Below, piece after piece: positions 1 to 7,871 of a DNA stretch of 38,293 nucleotides. The DNA lies in contig JADGHX010000027.1 of assembly GCA_019683695.1 (NCBI GenBank), positions 1-38,293 on the forward strand, given 5' to 3'. Position 1 is the first letter of the stretch. The number at the start of each line of letters is the position of its first letter. The notes under the pieces are model-generated. The model saw only the letters and a program-made list of their open reading frames with translations, had not been told where the DNA came from and did no database searches. The stretch is from Steroidobacteraceae bacterium. GTDB lineage: Bacteria > Pseudomonadota > Gammaproteobacteria > Steroidobacterales > Steroidobacteraceae. A program made the position numbers and the translations under genes.

Positions 1-411
1 GGCGCGGCGGAACTGCTGCACGATCCGCTCCACGTGATGGGCCGTGCCGTGCAGGGCGATCATCAGCAGGGTGTCTTCGGTTTCCGGGCAGGCGATGCGC
101 GTGAGCGCCCGGACCTTCGAGTAGCTCAGCTCACCGCGTGACATGGCAGCCGAGATCTTCGGCAGCTGTTCCAGCGCATGCGCCACGCGCACCTTCTCGC
201 GTGCCGCGCCGAGCGCAATCCCGCACTTGAAGTTGAGCCAGTGTGCGCACGAGAGGCACCCGGCCTCGGCCCACCCATTGCGCCGATCGAACTCGGCGAT
301 CAGCACGAGCCAGCGATGCTGAGCGGCGTTGAGATGACCCGCGAGTTCGGTGATTTCCGCCTCGAGCTGCGCGAGGGTTCGCGCGGACTGATCCTGAGGT
401 TTCCCGTCCAT
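1..411 (-). CDS. DUF222 / HNH endonuclease family protein, N-terminal part (cut by window edge)
   Basis: This is the first 137 codons of a gene read leftwards off the window. It starts at the ATG on 409-411 and stays open to base 1. The visible protein has WLVLIAEFDRRNGW, then GCLSCAHWLNFKCGI, AREKVRVAHALEQLP and SRGELSYSKVRALTRIA. These are hallmarks of the DUF222 domain (the '13E12 repeat' family), which is usually followed by a C-terminal HNH nuclease domain; that part is outside the window. DUF222-HNH genes often occur as several copies per genome and behave as semi-mobile or repeat-associated elements, but their role is not established. The 660 bases upstream hold no gene and carry two diverged repeats. 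The family call is fairly secure; nuclease activity is inferred from the family only. Confidence 0.8.
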   Translation of the reverse strand, partial: MDGKPQDQSARTLAQLEAEITELAGHLNAAQHRWLVLIAEFDRRNGWAEAGCLSCAHWLNFKCGIALGAAREKVRVAHALEQLPKISAAMSRGELSYSKVRALTRIACPETEDTLLMIALHGTAHHVERIVQQFRRA

Positions 412-529
412 GGAACCAACTCCCGATGCATGAAAGACAAGCGAATTATAGCGCTTTCAAACGCAGGTATCTACTTCAATACACGCAATATGAAACTCGC
501 ACACGTCGCCATTGCGGTTGAAGAATGAA

Positions 530-656
530 AGAACGAAAGGAGAAGAAGCGGAACAATGAAAGAGAGAAAGAAGGATCGCAAGGTCGCGGAGAATGAGGGC
601 CGGGCAGCACGCGCTGCGCGTGGGATCTGCGCCGCTCGTTCCCGCGGGAACGAGCG
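530..656. repeat. Repeat copy A with terminal 24-base palindrome
   Basis: Copy A shares three perfectly conserved blocks with copy B: 580-598 (AAGGTCGCGGAGAATGAGG), 607-619 (GCACGCGCTGCGC) and 622-638 (GGGATCTGCGCCGCTCG). It ends in a perfect 24-base palindrome at 633-656 (half-site CGCTCGTTCCCG). It is preceded by a run of GAAAG-type purines from about 528 to 577. The pattern suggests a dispersed intergenic repeat with a hairpin end rather than coding DNA. Confidence 0.7.
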
Positions 657-884
657 CTTGCCCGATGCGACCGGCGGTGCTCGCACCATGTGCCTGCGAC
701 GTGCACCTTCCGCCCGCGCCGGCACATACGCGAATCCGTGCCGGCGGCAGCGCGCGCCTCTTCACTCGTGAGATGAAACCAAGCTGCTGCACCCGATCTC
801 GCGCAACGCCATCAACCAACCGCACATCCCCGTTGCCAAACTTCATCTGAATTCATTCAGGCACTGCGCCCATCGGGCCCGAAG

Positions 885-990
885 AGAAGAAGGAACGGAA
901 GAACGGAAGTGAGAAAGATAGATCGGAAGGTCGCGGAGAATGAGGCATGGCGGCACGCGCTGCGCACGGGATCTGCGCCGCTCGGCCCCG
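885..990. repeat. Repeat copy B (diverged direct copy of A)
   Basis: Same orientation as copy A and about 347 bases further on. The matching blocks are at 927-945, 953-965 and 968-984, again after a purine-rich tract (about 885-926). The palindromic end of copy A is degraded here to a CGGCCCCGCGTGG-like sequence. Confidence 0.65.
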
Positions 991-1073
991 CGTGGAAGGG
1001 GGCGCGGATCGTCACACCAGAACCGCTCTCGCCAAGTCCATAACCCTGGCGCGCCCTGTGAGACTCGTCGCGA

Positions 1074-2864
1074 TCAGGTGTTCGGCCTCGGGCGCCGTGA
1101 GATCGCGGAGTCGAAGGCGAGGTGGCTCGAGCCTTCGCCGCGGCCGATGCTGACGCGGCGTGTTGTCCAGCGCACATAGGTGCCGTCCGCGCGCCGTGTC
1201 ATTGAGGGCGTGCGGCGCACGAGCAGGCCCTCGCGTGGAATCTCCGCATCCTTCAGCACCTTCACGCCGTCCCCGTTGAGAATGCGCCCGAGCGGACTGA
1301 GTGGCGTGCCATCGGGGCCGGACATGCGGCCCTGCACGAGGTCGATGGCGCGGTAGCCTGAGCTCCTGGGCAGATACGGAATCCACCGTGCTGGCAACGA
1401 TGTCTGCAACACGTAGTCGAGCTGAGCGCGCTCGACGGGGCCCGGCGTAGGAGGCCGCGGATCGTCGCGCTCGCGCGAGCGCTGGCGCGCCTGGCCGCTG
1501 GGTCCCTGCACCGCGCGCTCGATGGCCTAGGCGAGATTGGCCATTTCATCGCGCGCGAATAGCACCTCCTCGATCGCCGGACCGTCCTGCACGGCCACCG
1601 CGCCGGGTGGAATCAAGAGCCCTTCGCGCGCAGCGCCGTCCGGCGAGGTGATCGTGAAAATGCGCCAGCGTCCGTCCGGGCTCACCTCGCTCGTCGGCCG
1701 CACGAGGAAACGCTCGCCGAACGTGGTCGTGTAGATCACGGACTCGACGGACACCACCGAGCCGTACGGCACGTCGATCGGCACGACCAGCCAGTCGTTG
1801 CCATAGGTGAGCGCGAACTCCGCGACGAGCAGCCGCGCGAGGTCCCACGGCTCGGCTTCGATGAGGCCGACATTGACGCGCGCATCTTCCATTTCCCACA
1901 GCCGGTCGGCCGGCATGCCGGGATAGCGGAGTGGACTCGCGAGCAACGCGTGCACTTCGCGGCGCTCTGGAGGCGCTTCGATGGCGTCTGCCGGCTCTGC
2001 GAGCGAGGCGTCCGGTGCTGCATCGAAGCTGTACCAATCGAGATCACCGCCGCCGTGCGCGGGCGCGTCGAACACTCGCGCGCCGGCGGCGGCACGGAAG
2101 TGATATTCGAGACGCTGACCCACCCACGCATCATCGCCGCCGGGAGGCGGCGAAATCTCCGCGCGATACCATGCACGCCACGGGTCCAGCACAGCACGCA
2201 GCGCGTCGCGTTCCGCCGCATCGGCGGGAACGAGCCACGCGGGCAGATCGGCGGCGGCTTCGAGTGCCTCGCAGATGCGCTCGCCGTCCGCCAAACCGCG
2301 ATCACCGAGCAGCCGCACGAGGCGCAGCCATTCCGGGTCGAGCGCGGCGTGCGCGCCGTCCGGATGATGTGCGGGATTCACATCGAGCGGGCAGTTCGCA
2401 ACGAACGCCGGGCGGTGCGCGCTCAACCCCGCTTCGTCCAGCGCGGCAAGCAAAGCGGCGCCGGCTTCCGCGCGCGCTCGCAGGCCCGGGCCGCCGGGGA
2501 GGACGGGCTCACGTTCGACGAGCGGTTCGAGCAGATCCGGCACGCCGCCGCGCCCGAACGGGCGTACCGGGCCGGCGTCTCCCGCCGCCCATCGGTCGAT
2601 CGCGGAGGAGCGCGTGACGACACGCACGGTGAGCGGCGTGCCCGCGTCCTCGCCCTCGAATTCGCCGAACTGCCACTGTCGCGCGAGGAACCAGAGCGGG
2701 TCGTGCACGCGCGCTTCGATGCCGGGACGCGGGTCTCCGGTCGCGCTCTGCGGCTCGAGGCGCGTCCACGAAGGCGGCTTCAGCGCCGTGAGTGCCTCGA
2801 TAGTGAATCGGGCCTGACCCAGGAAATCGAACGGGATGCCGCTACCCCTCGCGCGAAACGAACT
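1074..2864 (-). pseudogene. Broken gene of unknown function (DPLWFLARQWQ-motif protein) with in-frame amber stop
   Basis: One continuous reading frame covers this span, interrupted only by a TAG at 1527-1529 in the context ...DEMANLA-stop-AIERAVQ. About 150 codons that still look coding follow the stop in the same frame (PARWIPYLPRSSGYR, PLSPLGRILNGDGVKV, DGTYVRWTTRR). A tryptophan (TGG to TAG) would fit the break. Upstream, the only start codon is a GTG at 2706-2708, inside the motif ARVHDPLWFLARQWQFGEF. Coding-like sequence (FDFLGQARFTIEALTALKPP, then SWTRLEPQ) continues back to a stop at 2865-2867 with no ATG, GTG or TTG. So both the start and the middle appear damaged. I recognise the protein only as a hypothetical family that shares the DPLW-x-LARQWQ-x-GEF-x-GEDAG motif and the later NDWLVVPIDVPYGS and FGERFLV segments. 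No function is assigned. An alternative is a live gene with amber readthrough or a sequencing error. Confidence 0.7.
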
Positions 2865-2973
2865 TCAGAACGCTGGTGACGCTTTCGTACTTCACCGCGA
2901 TCTGCGACCGGTCGATGACGGGCTCCCCTGCAGCGACCAGTCCGGAAATAGAGCGCGGGCAGATAGCGCCCGA
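2842..2973 (-). pseudogene. Possible C-terminal remnant of a gene upstream of the broken gene
   Basis: In another frame of the same strand, about 43 codons ending in a TAG at 2842-2844 look protein-like (ISGLVAAGEPVIDRSQIAV, then KYESVTSVLKFVSREG). Their end overlaps the start of the broken gene's frame by 23 bases, as in a translationally coupled pair. The frame extends further right but becomes composition-biased and runs into the LysR gene. This may be the tail of a deleted partner gene. The evidence is only the protein-like sequence and the overlap geometry. Confidence 0.25.
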
Positions 2974-3139
2974 CGAAGGGGGCAGCGGGACTGCTGCTGC
3001 CTCGTGTTGTCTGTTGATACGGCGTTCTGTGTTCAGCGTAGCGGATATTTCACTTTTCCGGTCAAGCACACGCCAGCTGAATCGTGTGAGCGCATCGCAG
3101 CAGCCGGGCGCCCAGCGCCCGGTGCTGTATTGGTACGCG

Positions 3140-3988
3140 CTATGCCGCCTCGGCGGCGATGCGTCTGATTGTCTCCAGCGCGAGGGCGAGGGGTTCCGAG
3201 TCGGATTTCGACGGGAAGCACAGGTACGTCGGCAGCCGGAATTCGGGTGCGCCTTCGACGCGATGGAGGCGCCCGGCAAGCTCATGGGCACGGAGCAGCC
3301 GCGCGGGGAAATAGCCCGACCCACCGTACGCCAGGATCTTCTCCAGACCAAGCCAACCCACGTTCACGATGAGCGCCGCGCCTGTGTAGTTCGGAAAGGC
3401 GAGGCTGTGCTGGGCGAAGAACTCGGGGCCCCAGTCGACATAGACGTAGTCGCTCTGCGGTTCCCGCGGAGGGTTGGGATGTGTGGACACCATCACCAGC
3501 CGCTCTTCGAGCAGCGGCTCGACCGTGAGCCCCGGGCGCGCGTGGGGCGTGTACATCACCCCGATGTCGGCGCGTCCCTCGATCAAGGCGGACATGAGGT
3601 CTTCTTCGAAGCCGATGAGCGCGCGCACCGAGACATCGGGCGCGAGCTGTGCGAACAACGGCAACCAGCGAAGCAGCAGGTCCTCCCAGAGACCGATGCG
3701 GCCCCCTACGGTGAGTGTGGCGCGAAAACCCGTGACGGCGCCGATCTCCTGCCTTGCCTGCTCGACGGTGCGCGTGAGAATGGTGGCGTGGCGCTGGAAC
3801 TGCCGGCCCGCGGGCGTGAGCGTGGTGCCCTCGCGGTGCCGGACGAACAGCTCGGCGCCGAGCTCTTCTTCGAGACGCTGGATGCGCGCGCTGACGGTGG
3901 ATTGAGTCACGTACAGTCGCTGGGCGGCATCCACGAAGCTGCCTGTCGCAACGACAGCAAGGAACGTTCTCGCGAGCTCGGTATCCAT
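3140..3988 (-). CDS. LysR-family transcriptional regulator
   Basis: A 282-residue regulator. The start is the ATG at 3986-3988, where the family's N-terminal helix begins (MDTELARTFLAVVATGSF). The frame is open further upstream, but the extension is proline/arginine-rich and not family-like. Residues 1-60 form the winged helix-turn-helix (FVDAAQRLYVTQSTVSARIQRLEEELG). The rest is the periplasmic-binding-like effector domain (DLMSALIEGRADIGVMYTP). The ligand is unknown. It is divergent from sodB, with 226 bases between the starts, so it may control sodB and itself, as LysR proteins commonly do with a divergent neighbour. Its 3' end abuts the decaying region. Confidence 0.9.
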   Translation of the reverse strand: MDTELARTFLAVVATGSFVDAAQRLYVTQSTVSARIQRLEEELGAELFVRHREGTTLTPAGRQFQRHATILTRTVEQARQEIGAVTGFRATLTVGGRIGLWEDLLLRWLPLFAQLAPDVSVRALIGFEEDLMSALIEGRADIGVMYTPHARPGLTVEPLLEERLVMVSTHPNPPREPQSDYVYVDWGPEFFAQHSLAFPNYTGAALIVNVGWLGLEKILAYGGSGYFPARLLRAHELAGRLHRVEGAPEFRLPTYLCFPSKSDSEPLALALETIRRIAAEAA

Positions 3989-4214
3989 CGGCGCAATCTG
4001 TTTACCACCCGTGACACGGGCTTGCAAACGTGCTGCCTCAGAAGCGGGCGCCCGCGTCCCGGCGCGGACTCTTCCCTCGCCGGCACGCGAGTCCTCATGG
4101 CCCCGCATCGGCGGCTCCAACATCGGAGTTCCCGATAGCTGCCCGCAAAATTTGTCGATTGTGTTCTGCAGGCGCAGCTCTACGCTCGCTGCTCATCACG
4201 CAGGAACGCCTTTT

Positions 4215-4859
4215 GTGAATCTGACACTCCCTCCGCTTCCCTACGCGATCGACGCGCTCGAGCCCTACATGTCGCGCCGGACGCTCGCGGCACACCACGG
4301 GCATCACCACGCCGCATATGTGGCGAAGGCGCGCTCCCTCGTACAGCGCTCGCCCCTGGAGTCGCTGTCTCTCGAGGCGCTGGTGCGCGCAAGCGCAACC
4401 GAAGACCGGCGCCTGTTCAATGCCGCGGCTCAGGCGTGGAATCACACGTTTTTCTGGGAAAGCATGCGCCCCGGCGGAGGCGGGCCCGCGGTGGGCCTCA
4501 TCGCCGAGCACATCGAGCGCAGCTTCGGTAACCAGAGCACCTTCAAGCAGCAGTTCGTCACGGCAGCGAGCGACCACTTTGGAAGCGGCTGGATCTGGCT
4601 CGTGCTGGATCGCGGGGCGCTGAAGCTCGTGTCCACGAGCAATGCCGAAACACCGCTCGTCGGCGGTGGCGTTCCGCTCCTCACGCTGGATGTGTGGGAG
4701 CACGCGTATTACCTGGATTACGAACACCGGCGGATGGACTACATCGCCGCATTCCTTGGGCATCTCGTGAACTGGGATGCGGTGAATCGCCGGTTGCAAG
4801 CCGCGCTGGAGAGCTCCGCAGCCGAGCCCGGCGAGATGGCGCGACTCGCGCAGAGGTAG
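4215..4859 (+). CDS. sodB: Superoxide dismutase, iron type
   Basis: Converts superoxide to oxygen and hydrogen peroxide. Counted from the GTG start the protein has 214 residues, close to the usual length, and the four metal ligands are visible: His27 (RTLAAHHGHHHAAYV), His77 (AWNHTFFW), Asp159 and His163 (LDVWEHAYYLDYEH). The AAQAWNHTFFW and FGSGWIWLV stretches resemble iron-type rather than manganese-type enzymes, although cambialistic use cannot be excluded. The GTG at 4215 is chosen because family similarity begins right there (VNLTLPPLPYAIDALEPYM) and AGGAACG lies just upstream; the open frame before it is not family-like. No signal peptide is seen, so it is probably cytoplasmic. The PRC-barrel gene follows after 6 bases and is probably cotranscribed. 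Confidence 0.95.
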   Translation: MNLTLPPLPYAIDALEPYMSRRTLAAHHGHHHAAYVAKARSLVQRSPLESLSLEALVRASATEDRRLFNAAAQAWNHTFFWESMRPGGGGPAVGLIAEHIERSFGNQSTFKQQFVTAASDHFGSGWIWLVLDRGALKLVSTSNAETPLVGGGVPLLTLDVWEHAYYLDYEHRRMDYIAAFLGHLVNWDAVNRRLQAALESSAAEPGEMARLAQR

Positions 4860-4865
4860 CAGAAG

Positions 4866-5615
4866 ATGCATCGCTCACATGAGACGCTGAGCTTCCGGCG
4901 GTGTCTGAAATGCGAAATCCTGGCCACTGACGGGCCGATCGGCCATGTCGAGGACCTGTATTTCGACGACGAGAAGTGGGTCGTGCGCTATCTGATCGTC
5001 GCGACCGGAGACTGGCTCAACAGGCGTACCGTTCTGGTCTCTCCCTACGCCATTCGAGCGGTGAATCGGATGGCACAAGCGATCAGCGTTCGGCTGACGC
5101 GTGCGCAGGTGCGCGGCAGCCCTCATCTCGACCCCGAGACGTTGTCGCGCGAGCAGGAGAGCCGGTTTCACCACTATTACTCGTATCCGGAGTACTGGCC
5201 GTACGCGACGTACTGGCCGTGGGGTGCCATTCCGCTCGTGGCGCCTGACGATGATGCTCGTGCCCGCATAGCCAGTGAACGACTTGCACGGCAGGATGCG
5301 TCCCGCCGCTCCTCCTCGAGGCTGCGCAGCATGTGGGACGTGATGGGATACCAGGTCCTCGGGAAAGGTGGGCCGGTGGGCCAGGTGGACGATCTGCGGT
5401 TCCACGAGCGTACGTGGGCGGTGTCCGACGTGATCATCAACATGCGGCACTGGCTGCGCAGTCGCGTGCTGCGCATTGCGCCCGAATGGATTCAGCAGGC
5501 GCGATGGGATGACCGCACGTTCCGCATCGACATGCGGCGTGAAGAAGTGCCGTCGTATCCGAGCTCGGAACAAGCCCCGGCGCTCTTGCCGCTCGTTAGC
5601 CGCCGCACTCACTGA
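4866..5615 (+). CDS. Protein with two PRC-barrel domains and an aromatic linker
   Basis: A 249-residue protein with two PRC-barrel-like halves. The first is about residues 8-82 (LKCEILATDGPIGHVEDLYF, then WVVRYLIVATGDWL). The second is about 151-230 (VMGYQVLGKGGPVGQVDDLR, then WAVSDVIINMRHWL). PRC-barrels are small beta domains found in photosynthetic reaction centre subunit H, RimM and many stress-associated proteins of unknown role. Between the halves lies an unusual aromatic tract, HHYYSYPEYWPYATYWPWG (about residues 102-120). There is no signal peptide or membrane segment. The gene starts 6 bases after sodB, which suggests an oxidative-stress operon, but its function is unknown. Confidence 0.85.
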   Translation: MHRSHETLSFRRCLKCEILATDGPIGHVEDLYFDDEKWVVRYLIVATGDWLNRRTVLVSPYAIRAVNRMAQAISVRLTRAQVRGSPHLDPETLSREQESRFHHYYSYPEYWPYATYWPWGAIPLVAPDDDARARIASERLARQDASRRSSSRLRSMWDVMGYQVLGKGGPVGQVDDLRFHERTWAVSDVIINMRHWLRSRVLRIAPEWIQQARWDDRTFRIDMRREEVPSYPSSEQAPALLPLVSRRTH

Positions 5616-5848
5616 TACGGCGACCCGCTGAGATCGTCGTGCTAGCGCCAGTGGCGCCGCTCACGCCTACGGCGCTGGGGCCGGCGCGCCGTCCTTGCCG
5701 TGAAACTGTCGAACGGGCTCACGGGCGGGCTGCTCGTGGAGTGCGAAACATCGTCCACACAGCGTCCGGCCGTGTTTCTCATTCCTCGCGACCGACAATC
5801 GGCCAATCGGCGGGGCTCGGCACGACACGCATCACGCGCGCCCTGCAA

Positions 5849-7531
5849 TCACGGCGTGAACGCGCGCTCCAGCATCTGCGCAGACGGCGCACGCTCCCAT
5901 GAGTGGTGCGGTGGGGGCGATGAAAGCTCCCATTCCAGTCCGCGCGCACCGTCCCACACCCGGTTCTCCACACGCGCCCCGCCGCGCACACATTTCCAGA
6001 CGACCCAGACGAACAGAAGCTGAGACAGGCCGTACACGAAGGCGCCGATCGAGGAGACGCGGTTCCAGTCTGTGAACTGCGTGGCGTAGTCCGGAATGCG
6101 CCGGGGCATGCCCGCCAGGCCGAGGAAGTGCTGAGGGAAGAACAGCACGTTCACGAAGATGGCGGAGAGCCAGAAGTGCCAGCGCGCGAGCCGGGTGTCA
6201 TACATGTGCCCGGTCCACTTCGGCAGCCAGTGGTACACGGCGCCCTGAATCGCGAAGAGCGCTCCCGCGACGAGCACGTAATGGAAATGCGCCACCACGA
6301 AGTACGTGTCGTGGTACTGGAAGTCCGCCGGCACGACCGCGAGCATGAGCCCGGAAAAGCCGCCGATCGAGAAGAGAAACAGGAAGGCGAGGCCGAAGAG
6401 CATCGGCGTCTCGAAGCTGAGCGAGCCTCGCCACATGGTGGCGGTCCAGTTGAAGATCTTCACGCCCGTGGGAATCGAGATCAGCATGGTCGCGAGCATG
6501 AAGAAGAGTTGCCCGGCAAGTGGCATGCCCACCGTGAACATGTGGTGCGCCCACACGATGAAGGAGAGGAAGGCGATGGCCGCCAGCGCATAGACCATCG
6601 ACTCGTAGCCGAACGTGGGCTTGCGCGAGAACGTCGAGATGATCTCCGAGACGATGCCGAACGCCGGGAGGATCATGATGTACACCTCCGGGTGCCCGAA
6701 GAACCAGAACACGTGCTGATAGAGCACCGGGTCGCCACCGCCCGCGGCCGCGAAGAACGTGGTGCCGAAGTAGTGATCGGTCAGCAGCATCGTGACGGCG
6801 CCCGCAAGCACCGGCATCACGCCAATGAGCAGGTAGGCGGTAATGAGCCATGCCCAGACAAAAAGCGGCATGCGCAGGAGCGGCATGCCCGGAGCACGCA
6901 TGTTGAGGATCGTCACGATCACGTTGATGGCGCCCAGCACGGAGGAAATGCCCATCAGGTGAATCGCGAAGATCGTCATCGGAAACGACGCGCCACCCTG
7001 GAGCGCGAGCGGCGGATACATCGTCCAGCCGCCCGCGGGCGCGCCGCCCGGAACGAACAGTGTTCCCAGCAGGATCACGAACGCGAAGGGCAGCAGCCAG
7101 AAGGAGAAGTTGTTCACGCGCGGGAGCGCCATGTCGGGCGCGCCGATCTGCAGCGGGATCATCCAGTTCGCAAGGCCAACGAACGCCGGCATGATCGCGC
7201 CGAAGATCATGATCAGTCCGTGCATCGTCGTGAGCGAATTGAAGAGCAGCGGATCGACGAACTGCATCCCCGGGCTGAACAGCTCCGTGCGAATCAGCAG
7301 GGCGAACGTACCGCCCAGAAGCCACATCGCGAGCGAGAACACCAGGTACATCGTGCCGATGTCCTTGTGATTCGTGGCGAAGAGCCAGCGCCGCCATCCA
7401 TGGGGTTCGTGGGTGTCGTGATCCTCGGCTGCGGGGTCGCCACTGCGTGCACGCGTTAGCGCAGCGAGAGCGCGCTTGTGAGCCTTGGTCGAAACATGAG
7501 AGGTACGAGAGTACTCGCGGCTAGGGTGCAT
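5849..7531 (-). CDS. ctaD: Cytochrome c oxidase subunit I, standing alone
   Basis: The catalytic, 12-helix subunit of an aa3-type haem-copper oxidase. Motifs seen include an N-terminal NHKDIGTMYLVF, the haem-a ligand in TMHGLIMIFG, the D-channel region IGAPDMALPRVNNFSFWLL, the CuB His and cross-linked Tyr region WFFGHPEVYIMILP, the CuB pair in VWAHHMFTVG, and the two haem ligands in VVAHFHYVLV. These place it in the A family. The ATG at 7529-7531 gives 560 residues; a TTG 18 bases upstream is also possible. No subunit II, III or assembly genes (ctaB, ctaG) lie in the window: the gene is convergent with the PRC-barrel gene and divergent from the Usp gene. Family assignment is firm. Whether it works alone or with partners encoded elsewhere is open. 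Confidence 0.95.
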   Translation of the reverse strand: MHPSREYSRTSHVSTKAHKRALAALTRARSGDPAAEDHDTHEPHGWRRWLFATNHKDIGTMYLVFSLAMWLLGGTFALLIRTELFSPGMQFVDPLLFNSLTTMHGLIMIFGAIMPAFVGLANWMIPLQIGAPDMALPRVNNFSFWLLPFAFVILLGTLFVPGGAPAGGWTMYPPLALQGGASFPMTIFAIHLMGISSVLGAINVIVTILNMRAPGMPLLRMPLFVWAWLITAYLLIGVMPVLAGAVTMLLTDHYFGTTFFAAAGGGDPVLYQHVFWFFGHPEVYIMILPAFGIVSEIISTFSRKPTFGYESMVYALAAIAFLSFIVWAHHMFTVGMPLAGQLFFMLATMLISIPTGVKIFNWTATMWRGSLSFETPMLFGLAFLFLFSIGGFSGLMLAVVPADFQYHDTYFVVAHFHYVLVAGALFAIQGAVYHWLPKWTGHMYDTRLARWHFWLSAIFVNVLFFPQHFLGLAGMPRRIPDYATQFTDWNRVSSIGAFVYGLSQLLFVWVVWKCVRGGARVENRVWDGARGLEWELSSPPPHHSWERAPSAQMLERAFTP

Positions 7532-7871
7532 GTCGTAGCGAGCGGCCAAGTAGCAGGAGTTTGTCGTCCGCAGCCTTGCCCGGTGTTTGACACGCCCGGA
7601 AAAAGCGCGAATCGCGCTCGAAAGTAGAAGTGCAGCTTCAGCGTGACAAGCAAAGAATTTTGAGGTGAGAAATCGAGGATTCCGATAGCAGGGTCAGCGG
7701 GCCGCGTGTTGCCCGCATGCGATCGCGAAGCCGGGCGCCGCTTTCTCAGCCATGGCGAACGGCGCGGACAGCAATCGAAGCTTCAGATGAATGCCGCCGA
7801 TATTCATCGCTTGAGAGCCGACACGCGAAGGCTACGCTCAGCGACGACGCGTGAGGGTAGAGGAGCGGCAA
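7532..7871. other. Divergent control region between ctaD and the Usp gene
   Basis: A 340-base spacer that must hold both promoters. A TTGACA hexamer is present at 7587-7592, but no convincing -10 box lies 16-18 bases after it, so no promoter is called. No gene-like frame or strong hairpin was found. Confidence 0.5.

Larger units (their letters stand above)
412..1073. other. Non-coding stretch with two diverged repeat copies
   Basis: No convincing gene is visible: the open frames here are short, arginine-rich and overlap one another on both strands. The stretch contains an A+T-richer leader for the DUF222 gene (about 425-500) and two copies of a dispersed-type repeat (about 530-656 and 885-990). 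Each copy is preceded by a purine-only-like tract on the plus strand. The rest is unremarkable GC-rich sequence. Confidence 0.6.

Noticed and set aside
457-1177. Several small overlapping open frames on both strands
   Set aside because: They overlap one another and the repeats and show no domain pattern or ribosome binding site.
6128-7459. 443-codon plus-strand open frame opposite ctaD
   Set aside because: Highly charged, Glu/Arg/His-rich sequence that mirrors the hydrophobic codons of ctaD; no family features.
7587-7592. TTGACA hexamer as a possible -35 box
   Set aside because: No acceptable -10 hexamer 16-18 bases downstream on the plus strand.
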